Assembly: GCA_046351325.1 (NCBI GenBank)
Contig: JAXLYR010000008.1
Location: 62,001-126,000 of the forward strand
Length of the DNA stretch: 64,000 nt
Source: Xiheicaenibacterium sp046351325
GTDB lineage: Bacteria > Myxococcota_A > Polyangia > Polyangiales > Polyangiaceae
Direction: 5' to 3'
In this document: positions 32,498 to 40,759 of the stretch, one piece after another
Layout: every line of letters begins with the position of its first letter
Numbering within the stretch: position 1 is the stretch's first letter
Notes under the pieces: generated by a model
The model's input: the letters and a program-made list of their open reading frames with translations, nothing else
What the model was told of the DNA's origin: nothing
Database searches by the model: none
Position numbers and translations under genes: made by a program

Positions 32498-35400
32498 TCA
32501 ACCGGATTCAGAAGTCGACCGACCGCGCCAGCCACCACCGCCTCCGCCGCCGTTCACCGGCACGAGCCGCGAGGTGAAGAAGACGCGGACGGTGCCGATG
32601 TCCGTGCGAGCGCCGCTCAGGGTGAAGGGGACACGCCGCGTCTCGCCGCCAGGGAGCTGCATCGTGACCTCGCCCGAGATCGGCTGCGTGCTGCGGTCGG
32701 TCGCCGCGCGGACGATCTCGATGGTGAAGTTACCGGCGTTGAGGTTCGACACCGCGAGGGTCTCGCCGAGCGTGCTCGACGCGTCCTTCGCCGTGACAGT
32801 GACGTTCGGAGCCGTCGAGCCGAGCCACGACATGCGCCGGCCGCTCTTGTCGACGATGGCGAGGTCGAGGTCCGCGCCGCCGGTCCACGTCGCGCTGACG
32901 CGCACGTCGCCGAGGAGCGCAGGCACATCGCTGAGCTTGAGGCTGCGAGAGGTGCTGTCGATCTTGTCGCGGAGGTCCGTCGACGCGCTCGAGAGGACAG
33001 CTTGCGAGAGGTTCGTGAGCCCGAGGTCCTGCGAGCAGCGGACGGCCGCGGCCATCGCGTTGACGTCGGTCGCGTCGAGGTCGGCGAGCGCGAGCCGGTG
33101 CTGGCAGGCGAGCCGCGTCGAGCCCATCAGGTTGAAGGCCGAGATGAGGCGCTTCTGGACTTGTTTGTCACCAGGGCGCACATCGGCGAGGCCCGAGAGG
33201 ATGCGGAGGGCGCGTTCACGCTCGCCGTTCATCGCAGCCATGTCGGCGCGAGCGATGAGGGCGTCCGGATCGAGCGCGTCACGCTGGCTCCACTTCGCTG
33301 CGAGCTCGGTCGCCTCACCGAGGCGGCTCGACGCGACGAGGGCTTTGTAGAGAGCGACGGTCTTGTCGCGGCTGTCCGGGGTCGCGTTGAGCGCGGCCTG
33401 CGCGTCGGTCACGACCTTCTCGAGGTCGGTCTTGAGCTGGAGGTCGCTCGAGAACGAGGCCTTGCGATCGAAGACCTTGCGCATCGCGACCATGCCGGGG
33501 CGCGGTGGCTCGCGGCGCTGGGAACTCGGCTCCACCTCGAAGAAGGGATCGTTGCGGGGCTTCGCAATGGGTCCGCTGTTCGACGACGGGGGTGCGGCGG
33601 TCGCAGTCGCTTGCGGCCTGGGTGCGTCGGCTGCGCCGGCGCTCTTTCCTGCGGCCTTGGGGCTCGACTCGGTCGCAACATCGCCGGGGAACGCCTCGTC
33701 ATCGGAGAAGCCCTTCTCCTTCTTCGCGGCGTCTCTGTCGGCGCGCTCCTCCTCGTCGCCCGCGTCCTTCGTGTCGGAGCTCGAGCTCGTCGCCCGATCC
33801 TCGCCGGTGAACACCGGCGCGAAGCCACCGCTGCGATCGACCCCGAAGGCCTTGAACATCGCCTCGCTCTCGAGGACGAGCATCGAGGTGTGTCGGCTCG
33901 CGACGTTGAACTGCTGCGAGAGCGCGACGATCCGCTCGCGATCGTCGGCCGAGCTCGCCTGCTCGAGATCCGAGATCTTCGCCGCAGCGAAGAGCCGCGG
34001 AACGAAGGCGTTGCCGGCGCTCGTGCTCGCGACGATCGACGCGGGGTACGATTGCTCGAAGCGCTCGCTACCGACGCGACCGCGCAGGGTGACGGTGCCC
34101 TCGACGCGCTCGCCGGTCATCCGCGCGAGGATGAACGTCTCGCCGCCTGCGGGGATGGGATCCATGCGACGCGGGGTGATTTCCTTGAGGCCGGGGGGCA
34201 GGACGATGTCGACGTCGGAGAGCACCGAGCCGTACGCCGAGGCGAGCACGTCGACCGCCGCAGCGTTCACGCGCTGGCCGGGCACGTAGGGAACCACCAC
34301 GCCGTTGCCACCGCGTGCGAGTGAAGCGAGCGAGGTCGTGTCCGCGTCGGCGCCGAGCGCGACCGCGACGACCGAGCCATCGCCCGAGGGGAGCACGTGG
34401 CGAACCGCGGCCTCGATCGTCGAGGGCTTGGTCGGACCCACGGTCGGCGTGCCGTCGCCGAGGTAGATGATGCGGAGCTCGCGCCCCGACGGATTGCCGG
34501 CGGCAGTGCGCGCAGCCTGCACTGCGGCGAGCAAGTTGGAGCCACCGTCCGGCTCGACCGAACCGAGGAAGCTCTCGACCTGCTGCGCGGCCTCGGCGCT
34601 CGGCTCGAGCGGCGGGGGCAACGTGCGATCCGCCGAAGCGCCCATGACCTGGCAGTTCATGTCGCAGGCGAGCACCATGAACTCGTCGCGCCGATCCATT
34701 TCGCGCACGATGCCGGCCGCAAGGCGCGTCGCACGAGCGAAGCGCTCACCGACCATCGATCGGCTCGAGTCGACCACGATGACGTGCAGGCGCTCCTTGC
34801 CCTCGGGGAAGCGAGGGAGCTTCGGTCGGACCGAGATCGCGACGTACGGCGAGCCGTCGTCCGTGAGGGCCTTCGCCTCGGCCTCGGCGACCTTCTTCTT
34901 GTTGTCCTTCGCGTTCGTCGACGCGATGGGCTTCGCTGGCGCGCCCGTGTTCGCCGCAGCGGTCGTCGTCGTGGGCATGCTGTACGCCCACGCGGTGAGC
35001 TCCGTAGAGCGGTTCGGCAAGGCGTACTCGACGGTGAGATCACCGGCGGGGATGAAGCCGTTCTCGTGCATCACGAAGCGATCGGCGCCCGCGACGGCGT
35101 CGCCCTGCGTGAGCTGGTAGCCACGCGTGTCGACGCCGTAGGCCTTGTCGTGCCCGAGGATCTGCACGTCGAGGTTGAAGTCGTCGATCTTCATCGAGCC
35201 GGTGCCGTCGTGCGCCATCGGATAGGTGAAGCGCCGCACGCCCGCCGATTGCGCGACCGTCTGCGTGTACGTGAGGACCACGCGCCTCGAGCCCTTCTTC
35301 GGGATCGGGAAGATGCGCAGCTCGAAGCGCCCACCGCGCTGCCACTCGAGCAGCGCCGGATCACGCCACGGCCCGGGGACCCAGACGATCTCCTCGCGAG

Positions 35401-37228
35401 GCTTCGGAGCCTTGGGCGCCGCGTTCTGGATCACGCCGCGCCAGATGGCCGCGCCGCGATCGCGATCGACGAACGAACCCTCGACGAGCTTGCCGTCGAC
35501 CTCGAGCGCGAGCTTCTCGATCTGCGCGCCCGGGGGCAGCGGGAAGCGGAAGATGCCCTCGAGCTCTTCGTCGGTTTGGTTGGTGAACGTCTCGTCGACC
35601 TCGGTGCGAGCGACCACGTCGACGACGCGGACCTTCACGTCGTGCTTCGTGAGCTTCACCGCGTTGGCGCGCTCCTCCTGAGACCCGGGCTTGCGCGCGC
35701 GGAGCTCGCCGACGCCGCGGAGCGCGGGCGCGTCGACGTCGTCGGCGCTCTCCGAGCTCCACTCGAGCATGTCGCTCATCGTGGTCTTCTGCGCGACGAC
35801 GGGCTCGCCGCGATCGCTCAGCGTGGCCTCTTCACCGGCGCGGACCTTCGCGCTGGACCCCGCGAGGCTCGTGACCTCGACCTCGCCGCGCACGACCTCG
35901 ACCGCGGCGCGCCGGTCGGTGACCGTGCACGCGACCTTCGTCCCGAGGACCGCGACCTCGCCTTGAGGCAGGATGAGCTTCGCGGGCTCAGCGCCGTCGA
36001 CCTTGTTCACGTCGGCGATGACCATGCCGCGCTCGACCTTCGCGACGCGGGTGCTCCCAGCAGGGAGCGTGACCTCGGAGTTCCGATCGAGGGCGATCCA
36101 CGTGCCGTCCGCGAGCGAGACGCGCGCACGCGTCTTCGAGTCGGTCCGCAAGGTCGAGCCAGGCCCGATCTGCGCGCCGCTCGACGCGGGCTGACACGTG
36201 TCTTTGCAGACCTCGAAGCCGACGGCGCCGTCGGTCGACGCGTGGGTGACGCTGTCGACGGTGCCGCTCCAACCAAGCTCAGCGACCGCGGGCGGGTTCG
36301 GTGTGTTGTGGTGCCGCTTCACCAGCGCGAAGCCACCGATGGCCGCCGCCGCAGCCATCCCACCGATGAGCGCAGCGAGGAAACCCTTGCGACGGAAGAG
36401 CGAGACGACGTTGCCGCGCTTTCCGTCGTCGACCTTCGTAGCGGAGGGGCTCCGCAGCGGGACGGGCGGCGCCGACATCTCCTGCGTCCCCGAAGGACGA
36501 ACCGCACCGGCGGCGATCTCGCGGCCGGCCTCGGGCAGCGTCTTGCTCGCGCGGCTCGAGCGGTTGCTCGTCGCCGCAGCGCCGGTGTTGTTCTTTCCGG
36601 TGACGGCCTCGACCACGCGATCCGGATCGGTGTCCTTGCGCGCGCTATCTTTTTCGGAGCGGCGCTCCGCGACGAACTCCGACAGCGGGATCGTCTTCTG
36701 CGCGGGGACGAACGGCGCGGGCGGCTCGCTCGAGTGCTCGGTCGACGCAACGTCCGCAGCCGCTTCTTGCTTCGCGTCTTGCTTGGGCTCGGCGTCGACC
36801 TGGAGCTCGGTGTGCTTCGAAACCGGCTCGAAAACCGTCGCGGCGTTGTCGACGATGGCGCCCTCGGGCGCGGCGAACTCGGTCTTCGCCGACGAGAGGA
36901 TCTCGGGCGTCGACGACGGCGGCGCGAGCGCGCGCGGATCGCGCGTCACCACACCGCTCGTCGACACGGGGGACGTCCCCGGCTGTGGGCCGTCAGCGCG
37001 CTTCTCGAGGACCAACCCGAGGATGCGCTCTGCGAAGCCGTCGGTGGGCTGGAAGTCGGCGCCTGCAGCGGCGACGAGCTCCGAGGCTTGCTCGGCTTCG
37101 TATTTCAGATCGCGGCAGCGGTCGCAGTCCGCGATGTGCTCCATCAAGCGAGCCGGCGCGACACCATCCAGGATTTCGGCGATCGACTCCTCGACCTCGA
37201 GGCAGCGTTCGTCTGTCGTGATGCTCAT
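32498..37228 (-). CDS. Anti-sigma-like FecR/VIT/vWA/TPR membrane protein (1576 aa)
   Basis: Domains in order: an N-terminal anti-sigma zinc-finger motif HIADCDRC (H31, C35, C38); a long charged, disordered linker; a TM helix at about 281-304 (LAALIGGMAAAAAIGGFAL); a FecR-like domain (about 325-480; GSTLRTDSKTRARVSLADGTW, AVLGTKVACTV); a VIT domain (about 520-690; KVRVVDVVARTEVDETFTN); a vWA domain (about 812-985) with intact MIDAS DSSRS (D820, S822, S824); a Pro/Ala region; a TPR-like region (about 1290-1400); and a C-terminal beta domain. The ECF sigma gene lies 30 nt upstream, so it is probably the cognate sigma regulator with a large periplasmic sensor. Confidence 0.9.
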   Translation of the reverse strand: MSITTDERCLEVEESIAEILDGVAPARLMEHIADCDRCRDLKYEAEQASELVAAAGADFQPTDGFAERILGLVLEKRADGPQPGTSPVSTSGVVTRDPRALAPPSSTPEILSSAKTEFAAPEGAIVDNAATVFEPVSKHTELQVDAEPKQDAKQEAAADVASTEHSSEPPAPFVPAQKTIPLSEFVAERRSEKDSARKDTDPDRVVEAVTGKNNTGAAATSNRSSRASKTLPEAGREIAAGAVRPSGTQEMSAPPVPLRSPSATKVDDGKRGNVVSLFRRKGFLAALIGGMAAAAAIGGFALVKRHHNTPNPPAVAELGWSGTVDSVTHASTDGAVGFEVCKDTCQPASSGAQIGPGSTLRTDSKTRARVSLADGTWIALDRNSEVTLPAGSTRVAKVERGMVIADVNKVDGAEPAKLILPQGEVAVLGTKVACTVTDRRAAVEVVRGEVEVTSLAGSSAKVRAGEEATLSDRGEPVVAQKTTMSDMLEWSSESADDVDAPALRGVGELRARKPGSQEERANAVKLTKHDVKVRVVDVVARTEVDETFTNQTDEELEGIFRFPLPPGAQIEKLALEVDGKLVEGSFVDRDRGAAIWRGVIQNAAPKAPKPREEIVWVPGPWRDPALLEWQRGGRFELRIFPIPKKGSRRVVLTYTQTVAQSAGVRRFTYPMAHDGTGSMKIDDFNLDVQILGHDKAYGVDTRGYQLTQGDAVAGADRFVMHENGFIPAGDLTVEYALPNRSTELTAWAYSMPTTTTAAANTGAPAKPIASTNAKDNKKKVAEAEAKALTDDGSPYVAISVRPKLPRFPEGKERLHVIVVDSSRSMVGERFARATRLAAGIVREMDRRDEFMVLACDMNCQVMGASADRTLPPPLEPSAEAAQQVESFLGSVEPDGGSNLLAAVQAARTAAGNPSGRELRIIYLGDGTPTVGPTKPSTIEAAVRHVLPSGDGSVVAVALGADADTTSLASLARGGNGVVVPYVPGQRVNAAAVDVLASAYGSVLSDVDIVLPPGLKEITPRRMDPIPAGGETFILARMTGERVEGTVTLRGRVGSERFEQSYPASIVASTSAGNAFVPRLFAAAKISDLEQASSADDRERIVALSQQFNVASRHTSMLVLESEAMFKAFGVDRSGGFAPVFTGEDRATSSSSDTKDAGDEEERADRDAAKKEKGFSDDEAFPGDVATESSPKAAGKSAGAADAPRPQATATAAPPSSNSGPIAKPRNDPFFEVEPSSQRREPPRPGMVAMRKVFDRKASFSSDLQLKTDLEKVVTDAQAALNATPDSRDKTVALYKALVASSRLGEATELAAKWSQRDALDPDALIARADMAAMNGERERALRILSGLADVRPGDKQVQKRLISAFNLMGSTRLACQHRLALADLDATDVNAMAAAVRCSQDLGLTNLSQAVLSSASTDLRDKIDSTSRSLKLSDVPALLGDVRVSATWTGGADLDLAIVDKSGRRMSWLGSTAPNVTVTAKDASSTLGETLAVSNLNAGNFTIEIVRAATDRSTQPISGEVTMQLPGGETRRVPFTLSGARTDIGTVRVFFTSRLVPVNGGGGGGGWRGRSTSESG

Positions 37229-37258
37229 GACTCAGTTCCTTCTGTTGCCCGAAGATTC

Positions 37259-37825
37259 CTAGACATCGGTGAGGGACTCGCGCATGCGCATGAGCGCTCG
37301 GCTCACGCGCTTGCGGGCAGCGGCTTCGTCGACGCCACACGCCTCGGCGACCTCGCGGAAGCTGAGGCCCGCGTCGTAGCGGAGGACCACAGCCTCACGT
37401 TCGCTGGGTTTGAGGCGCGCGAGCGCCGTGCGCGCTCGAATCGCTCGCTCGCGCTCGAGCGCGAGCTCCCCGGCGTCCACGCCGCGCCCCGTGTCGTGCA
37501 CGAGCCGCAGGCGCGCCTGCCGCCGGTTCTTCATTTCGTTGTGGCGGCCGCATATGCGGCGCGCGATCCCGTACAGCCACGAGCGAACAGGAGACTCGAA
37601 CCTGAAAGTCGGGAACGAGTCGTACGCCGCTATGAACGTCTCCTGAACCAGCTCCTCGGCCTCGGCCTGGGAGCCCGTCAACGCCATACAAAGCCTACCG
37701 AGCGGGCCCGCATAAGCCCTCGCACACCGCGCGAGCGCTTCCTTGTACTGACCCTCTGCGATGAGCTTCGAGATTGCGTCGGCCTCGTCGGTGGCTGCAT
37801 CCACCCGGGCGAGCGCTTTGACCAT
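37259..37825 (-). CDS. ECF RNA polymerase sigma factor
   Basis: A 188-aa ECF sigma factor. Region 2 contains AEAEELVQETFIAAYDSFPTF and SPVRSWLYGIARR; region 4 contains LKPSEREAVVLRYDAGLSF and EVAEACGVDEAAARKRVSRA. It directs RNA polymerase to stress or envelope genes. I start at ATG 37825 because AGAGGG lies at ideal spacing; an in-frame ATG at 37846 would add seven residues. The downstream 1576-aa protein with an anti-sigma finger is likely its regulator and in the same operon. A palindrome lies 38-55 nt upstream of the start. Confidence 0.9.
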   Translation of the reverse strand: MVKALARVDAATDEADAISKLIAEGQYKEALARCARAYAGPLGRLCMALTGSQAEAEELVQETFIAAYDSFPTFRFESPVRSWLYGIARRICGRHNEMKNRRQARLRLVHDTGRGVDAGELALERERAIRARTALARLKPSEREAVVLRYDAGLSFREVAEACGVDEAAARKRVSRALMRMRESLTDV

Positions 37826-37862
37826 TTTGCCCTCTTCGAATCCCATGTGACCCCGTCCGAAT

Positions 37863-37880
37863 CGTTCGTGACCACGAACG
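37863..37880. promoter_or_regulatory. Perfect palindrome upstream of ECF sigma gene
   Basis: CGTTCGTG, two spacer bases, CACGAACG: perfect 8-bp arms. It lies just upstream of the sigma gene and could be an operator for a dimeric repressor or activator, or a leader hairpin. The protein that binds it is unknown. Confidence 0.55.
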
Positions 37881-38257
37881 CAAGAAAGCGAGGGCGCTTA
37901 CGTCGGTCGCTCGGACTGTGTCGTCGCAGCGCGGCGCTCTCCTCGAATTTCGCGAGCGTCCCCGGGCGCAGGCTACCGCTCATTTGCTCCGCATCGCGCT
38001 CGCGACTGGGCTCGACCGTGGCGTTCCGGTCACACCCCCTGTAGCCGACCGTTGGGGTGCACACTTCTTCGCGGTCGGCACGAGCACGCAGAAGAAACGA
38101 CAAAGCGCTGCGTCCAACGCGGAAGTTCGACAGTTTCGTGGCGACTCGGACCGAGCGGGCGATGGCCCCCGCTTCGGCGCGGTGCTTGCAGATGTCCGCG
38201 TTGTCCCGCCTGGCGCGGTGACCCGCTTCGCTTGGTAGTTCGACCCGACATTGAAAA

Positions 38258-38274
38258 AGCGCTGACCCAGCGCT
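38258..38274. promoter_or_regulatory. Inverted repeat in PDZ-protein gene leader
   Basis: AGCGCTG, three bases, CAGCGCT: perfect 7-bp arms, starting just after TTGAAA (38251-38256), which could be a -35-like element. A TAATCT at 38279 is spaced too far (22 nt) for a standard promoter, so the promoter call is weak. The repeat may be an operator or leader hairpin. Confidence 0.4.
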
Positions 38275-38300
38275 CTGCTAATCTTCCCAGAGGAGCCCCG

Positions 38301-39767
38301 ATGAGCAGCGATCCCCACGCCCGTCCCTCGTTCGAGACGCCTGTCGTTCACAGCAGCCTTGTGAACCGCAAGTCACGCTTCATCGGACGGTGGGCCTTCG
38401 GCCTGCTGGCGTCGGTGGGTTTGATGGCGGTCGGGGGTGCAGCCTTCGCCGATGATGCCCCGGCCAAGAAGAAGAAGGAGCCGAAGGCTGTCCTCGTCGA
38501 GAAAGAGGTGGCCGCTCCCGCTGAAGAGGCGCCCGAGGTCAAAGCCTCGAAGGGCGTCGTCATCATCCAGCGCGCGGGTCAGGCGATCGGCCTCGGCACG
38601 ATCCTCAACAACGACGGCCGCATCCTTACAGCGCTGTCACCGCTCGGCGCCGGCAACGACCTCGAGGCCCGCTACCCCGACGACACCGTTCAGAAGTTGA
38701 AGCTCGGCCATCACGACCGCGTCTGGGATCTCGCGCTGCTCGTTCCCCAGTCCGCCGCCAAGGCTTCCGACGGACTCGTCGCCTCGAACGCCGATCCCCT
38801 CAAGGAGGGCGCTGTTACTCGCAGCTTCTCCGCCGCCTCGAAGTCGAAGCCGGTAGCGAGCCCCGTCGACGTGAAGTCACGACGCTCCTTGATCGGTGGC
38901 GACGACCGCATCCTCGAGAACGCGCTCGAGCTCGGGTCGCGCTTCAACGCAAAGGACATCGGCTCGCCGCTCATCGACGAGAAGGGTCGCGTCGTCGGCG
39001 TGCTCGGTCGAGCCTGCGCTCCAGTCGAGGGCAAGCCCTGCGCGCCGGTCGCGTACGGCGTCCCGGTCAGCGCCATCAAGTCCTTCCTCAAGACTGTGCC
39101 GCCGGATGCAGTTCCTCCGTCGCCCTGGCTCGGCATCCAAGGACAACCGGACTCGACCGATGTGGTGAAGGGCGTGCGCGTCCTCTCCGTCGCGAAGAAC
39201 AGCCCGGCCGCGGACGCAAAGCTGAAGGGTGGAGACGACGGCGACATGATCGTCGGCGTCGGTGGTGAGCCCGTCACCACTCCCGAAGAGCTCGCTGCAG
39301 CAATCAAGAAGCACGGCGTCGGGGAGAAGGTTCCGCTGACGCTCTTCAGCAACAACGCGTACCGCACCGTCGACGTCGTCCTGCGCACGCCCCCCGAGGT
39401 CGCGAAGGCTGCGGGCACGAACAACGCGCCGGCGAGCAATGTCGCCCCGACTCAGCAGGGCACGCAGCAGCAGCCGACTGTGGGCGACGCGATCAACGTC
39501 CTCGCAGGCGCCGCGCAGAAGGCCGCAGACCAGTTCGCGACGCCGCCGCCCGCCAAGCAACAGGTCGCTGCCGACAAGTCCGCGAAGGCCGACGAGCAGC
39601 CCGCGGACACCGACAAGGCCGAGGCTTCGGACAAGACCGACGCGCCGAAGACCGACGCCAAGAAGGAAAAGAAGACGAAGAAGAAGCACAAGAAGAACAA
39701 GAAGAAGGCAGACAAGAAGGTCGAGAAGCCGGCCGACACGGACGATCCGTTCGATCAGCCGTACTGA
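38301..39767 (+). CDS. Trypsin-like/PDZ protein lacking the catalytic serine motif
   Basis: A 488-aa protein. A cytoplasmic head and a TM/signal segment (about 30-52, ending AFADD) precede a degenerate trypsin-like (HtrA) domain (about 75-270) and a PDZ domain (about 285-375) with NSPAADAKLKGGDDGDMIVGVGG split over the carboxylate loop. The tail is long and Ala/Lys-rich, ending in KKEKKTKKKHKKNKKK. The HtrA GNSGGP motif reads KDIGSP (I220 in place of Ser), and the expected His region reads ALSPLG. It is probably not a protease but a PDZ peptide-binding scaffold. The start is ATG 38301 with GAGGAG upstream; the upstream open frame extension is not supported. Confidence 0.88.
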   Translation: MSSDPHARPSFETPVVHSSLVNRKSRFIGRWAFGLLASVGLMAVGGAAFADDAPAKKKKEPKAVLVEKEVAAPAEEAPEVKASKGVVIIQRAGQAIGLGTILNNDGRILTALSPLGAGNDLEARYPDDTVQKLKLGHHDRVWDLALLVPQSAAKASDGLVASNADPLKEGAVTRSFSAASKSKPVASPVDVKSRRSLIGGDDRILENALELGSRFNAKDIGSPLIDEKGRVVGVLGRACAPVEGKPCAPVAYGVPVSAIKSFLKTVPPDAVPPSPWLGIQGQPDSTDVVKGVRVLSVAKNSPAADAKLKGGDDGDMIVGVGGEPVTTPEELAAAIKKHGVGEKVPLTLFSNNAYRTVDVVLRTPPEVAKAAGTNNAPASNVAPTQQGTQQQPTVGDAINVLAGAAQKAADQFATPPPAKQQVAADKSAKADEQPADTDKAEASDKTDAPKTDAKKEKKTKKKHKKNKKKADKKVEKPADTDDPFDQPY

Positions 39768-39796
39768 GTCCTTCGACCTCGAGTCGACAAAGCAAG

Positions 39797-39825
39797 CGAG
39801 CGGGCCTGAAGCCCGCTCGTTTCGC
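39797..39825 (+). terminator. Rho-independent terminator
   Basis: A perfect 9-bp stem, CGAGCGGGC, with loop CTGAA and then GCCCGCTCG, is followed by TTTCGCTTT. It lies 30 nt after the PDZ-protein stop and before the end of the convergent PP2C gene, so it can serve the plus-strand gene and perhaps both. Confidence 0.8.
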
Positions 39826-39872
39826 TTTGTACTTCGAGCGATGTTCGTCGAGCGAAGTGAGCGACGCAGCGA

Positions 39873-40664
39873 TCAGCCGCGCCAGCGCACGAGCACGCAG
39901 GTCACGTTGTCGGGTCCGCCGTTCTCGTTCGCGCGCTCGATGAGCTTCGACGCGGCGGTCTTGAGGTCACCGAAGTTCGTGAGGACCTCGTTGATCTCAG
40001 GGTCGCTCACGGGCCCGGACAGTCCGTCGGAGCACAACAAGAAGGTGTCGTTCGCCTGGGGCAGCTCGAATCGAGTGTCGACCTTGACGGTGTCCTTCAT
40101 CCCGAGGGCGCGCACGATGACGTTCTTGTGAGGGAAGTTGGCGATCTCCTCCTCCGTCAGGCGCTTCATCTTGATGTAGTCGTTGAGCAGCGAGTGATCG
40201 TCGGTGAGCTGCTCGAGCTTGCCGCTGCGGTGTCGATACACCCGGCTGTCCCCGACGTGCGCGACGTAGACGCCGTCGTTCGCTGCGAAGATGGACACCA
40301 GCGTCGTGCCCATGTTGCGCTTCTTGAGCTCGCGTTGCCCTGTCTCGTAGATGCGCAGGTTCGCGAGCTTGATGCCGGTGATGAGCCGGTTCTCCTCGTA
40401 GCCCTTGGAGCGGTCCATCTTGTAGGGCCACGTCCGCTCCGGATCGTCTTGGGTCGCGGCGAAGAACTCGCGCAAGGCGTCGAGCGCCATCTGCGACGCG
40501 ACTTCACCGGAGGCGTGGCCACCCATCCCGTCGGCGACAACGAAGAGGCCGTAATCCTCCATGACGGAGAAGTTGTCTTCGTTGTGGTTGCGCTTGCGAC
40601 CGACGTTGGTCTCCCCAGCTACCTCGATGCGGAACTGCTGATGAATGCTGCCATGGGCGTTCAT
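39873..40664 (-). CDS. PP2C-type Ser/Thr protein phosphatase
   Basis: A 263-aa soluble phosphatase with the bacterial PP2C (Stp) motifs RKRNHNEDN, VVADGMGGH, TTLVSIF, HVGDSRVYR, LCSDGLS and GGPDNVT, which contain the metal-binding aspartates. It dephosphorylates targets of the Hanks kinases, several of which are encoded in this window. ATG 40664 places the start about 20 residues before the catalytic core; upstream codons in the same frame run antisense to the TPR gene and are not used. The 95-nt gap to the divergent TPR gene should hold both promoters. Confidence 0.92.
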   Translation of the reverse strand: MNAHGSIHQQFRIEVAGETNVGRKRNHNEDNFSVMEDYGLFVVADGMGGHASGEVASQMALDALREFFAATQDDPERTWPYKMDRSKGYEENRLITGIKLANLRIYETGQRELKKRNMGTTLVSIFAANDGVYVAHVGDSRVYRHRSGKLEQLTDDHSLLNDYIKMKRLTEEEIANFPHKNVIVRALGMKDTVKVDTRFELPQANDTFLLCSDGLSGPVSDPEINEVLTNFGDLKTAASKLIERANENGGPDNVTCVLVRWRG

Positions 40665-40759
40665 GCGGCGTGTTGTACGGATGGTTGACGGCCCTCGGCG
40701 GCATGTCAACGAGACCTTGGACTTTCTTTGGTGGATTACCTTGCTGGTAGGATGCCTGC

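Larger units (their letters stand above)
37847..38300. other. Intergenic region between sigma and PDZ-protein genes
   Basis: This is the longest gene-free stretch, about 450 nt, between divergent genes. It holds the CGTTCGTG/CACGAACG palindrome near the sigma gene, a possible long-loop hairpin (GCCGACCG at 38044-38051 pairing with CGGTCGGC at 38072-38079), and the AGCGCTG/CAGCGCT repeat near the PDZ gene. Codon bias in the open frames crossing it is poor, so I see no gene here. Confidence 0.6.

Noticed and set aside
34397..38044. Plus-strand open frame of over 1200 codons
   Set aside because: Antisense to the vWA protein and sigma genes, whose domains are clear; no motif in this frame.
38044..38079. 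Long-loop inverted repeat GCCGACCG/CGGTCGGC as a riboswitch
   Set aside because: Only one 8-bp helix with a 20-nt loop; no known aptamer features, so it is left as a note in the intergenic entry.
37918..38238. Open frame of 106 codons in the sigma-PDZ intergenic region
   Set aside because: Third-position bias is weak, there is no ribosome site, and the product has no recognisable feature.
38052..38300. Upstream extension of the PDZ-protein frame
   Set aside because: The GAGGAG site and TM leader support ATG 38301; the extension lacks normal codon bias.
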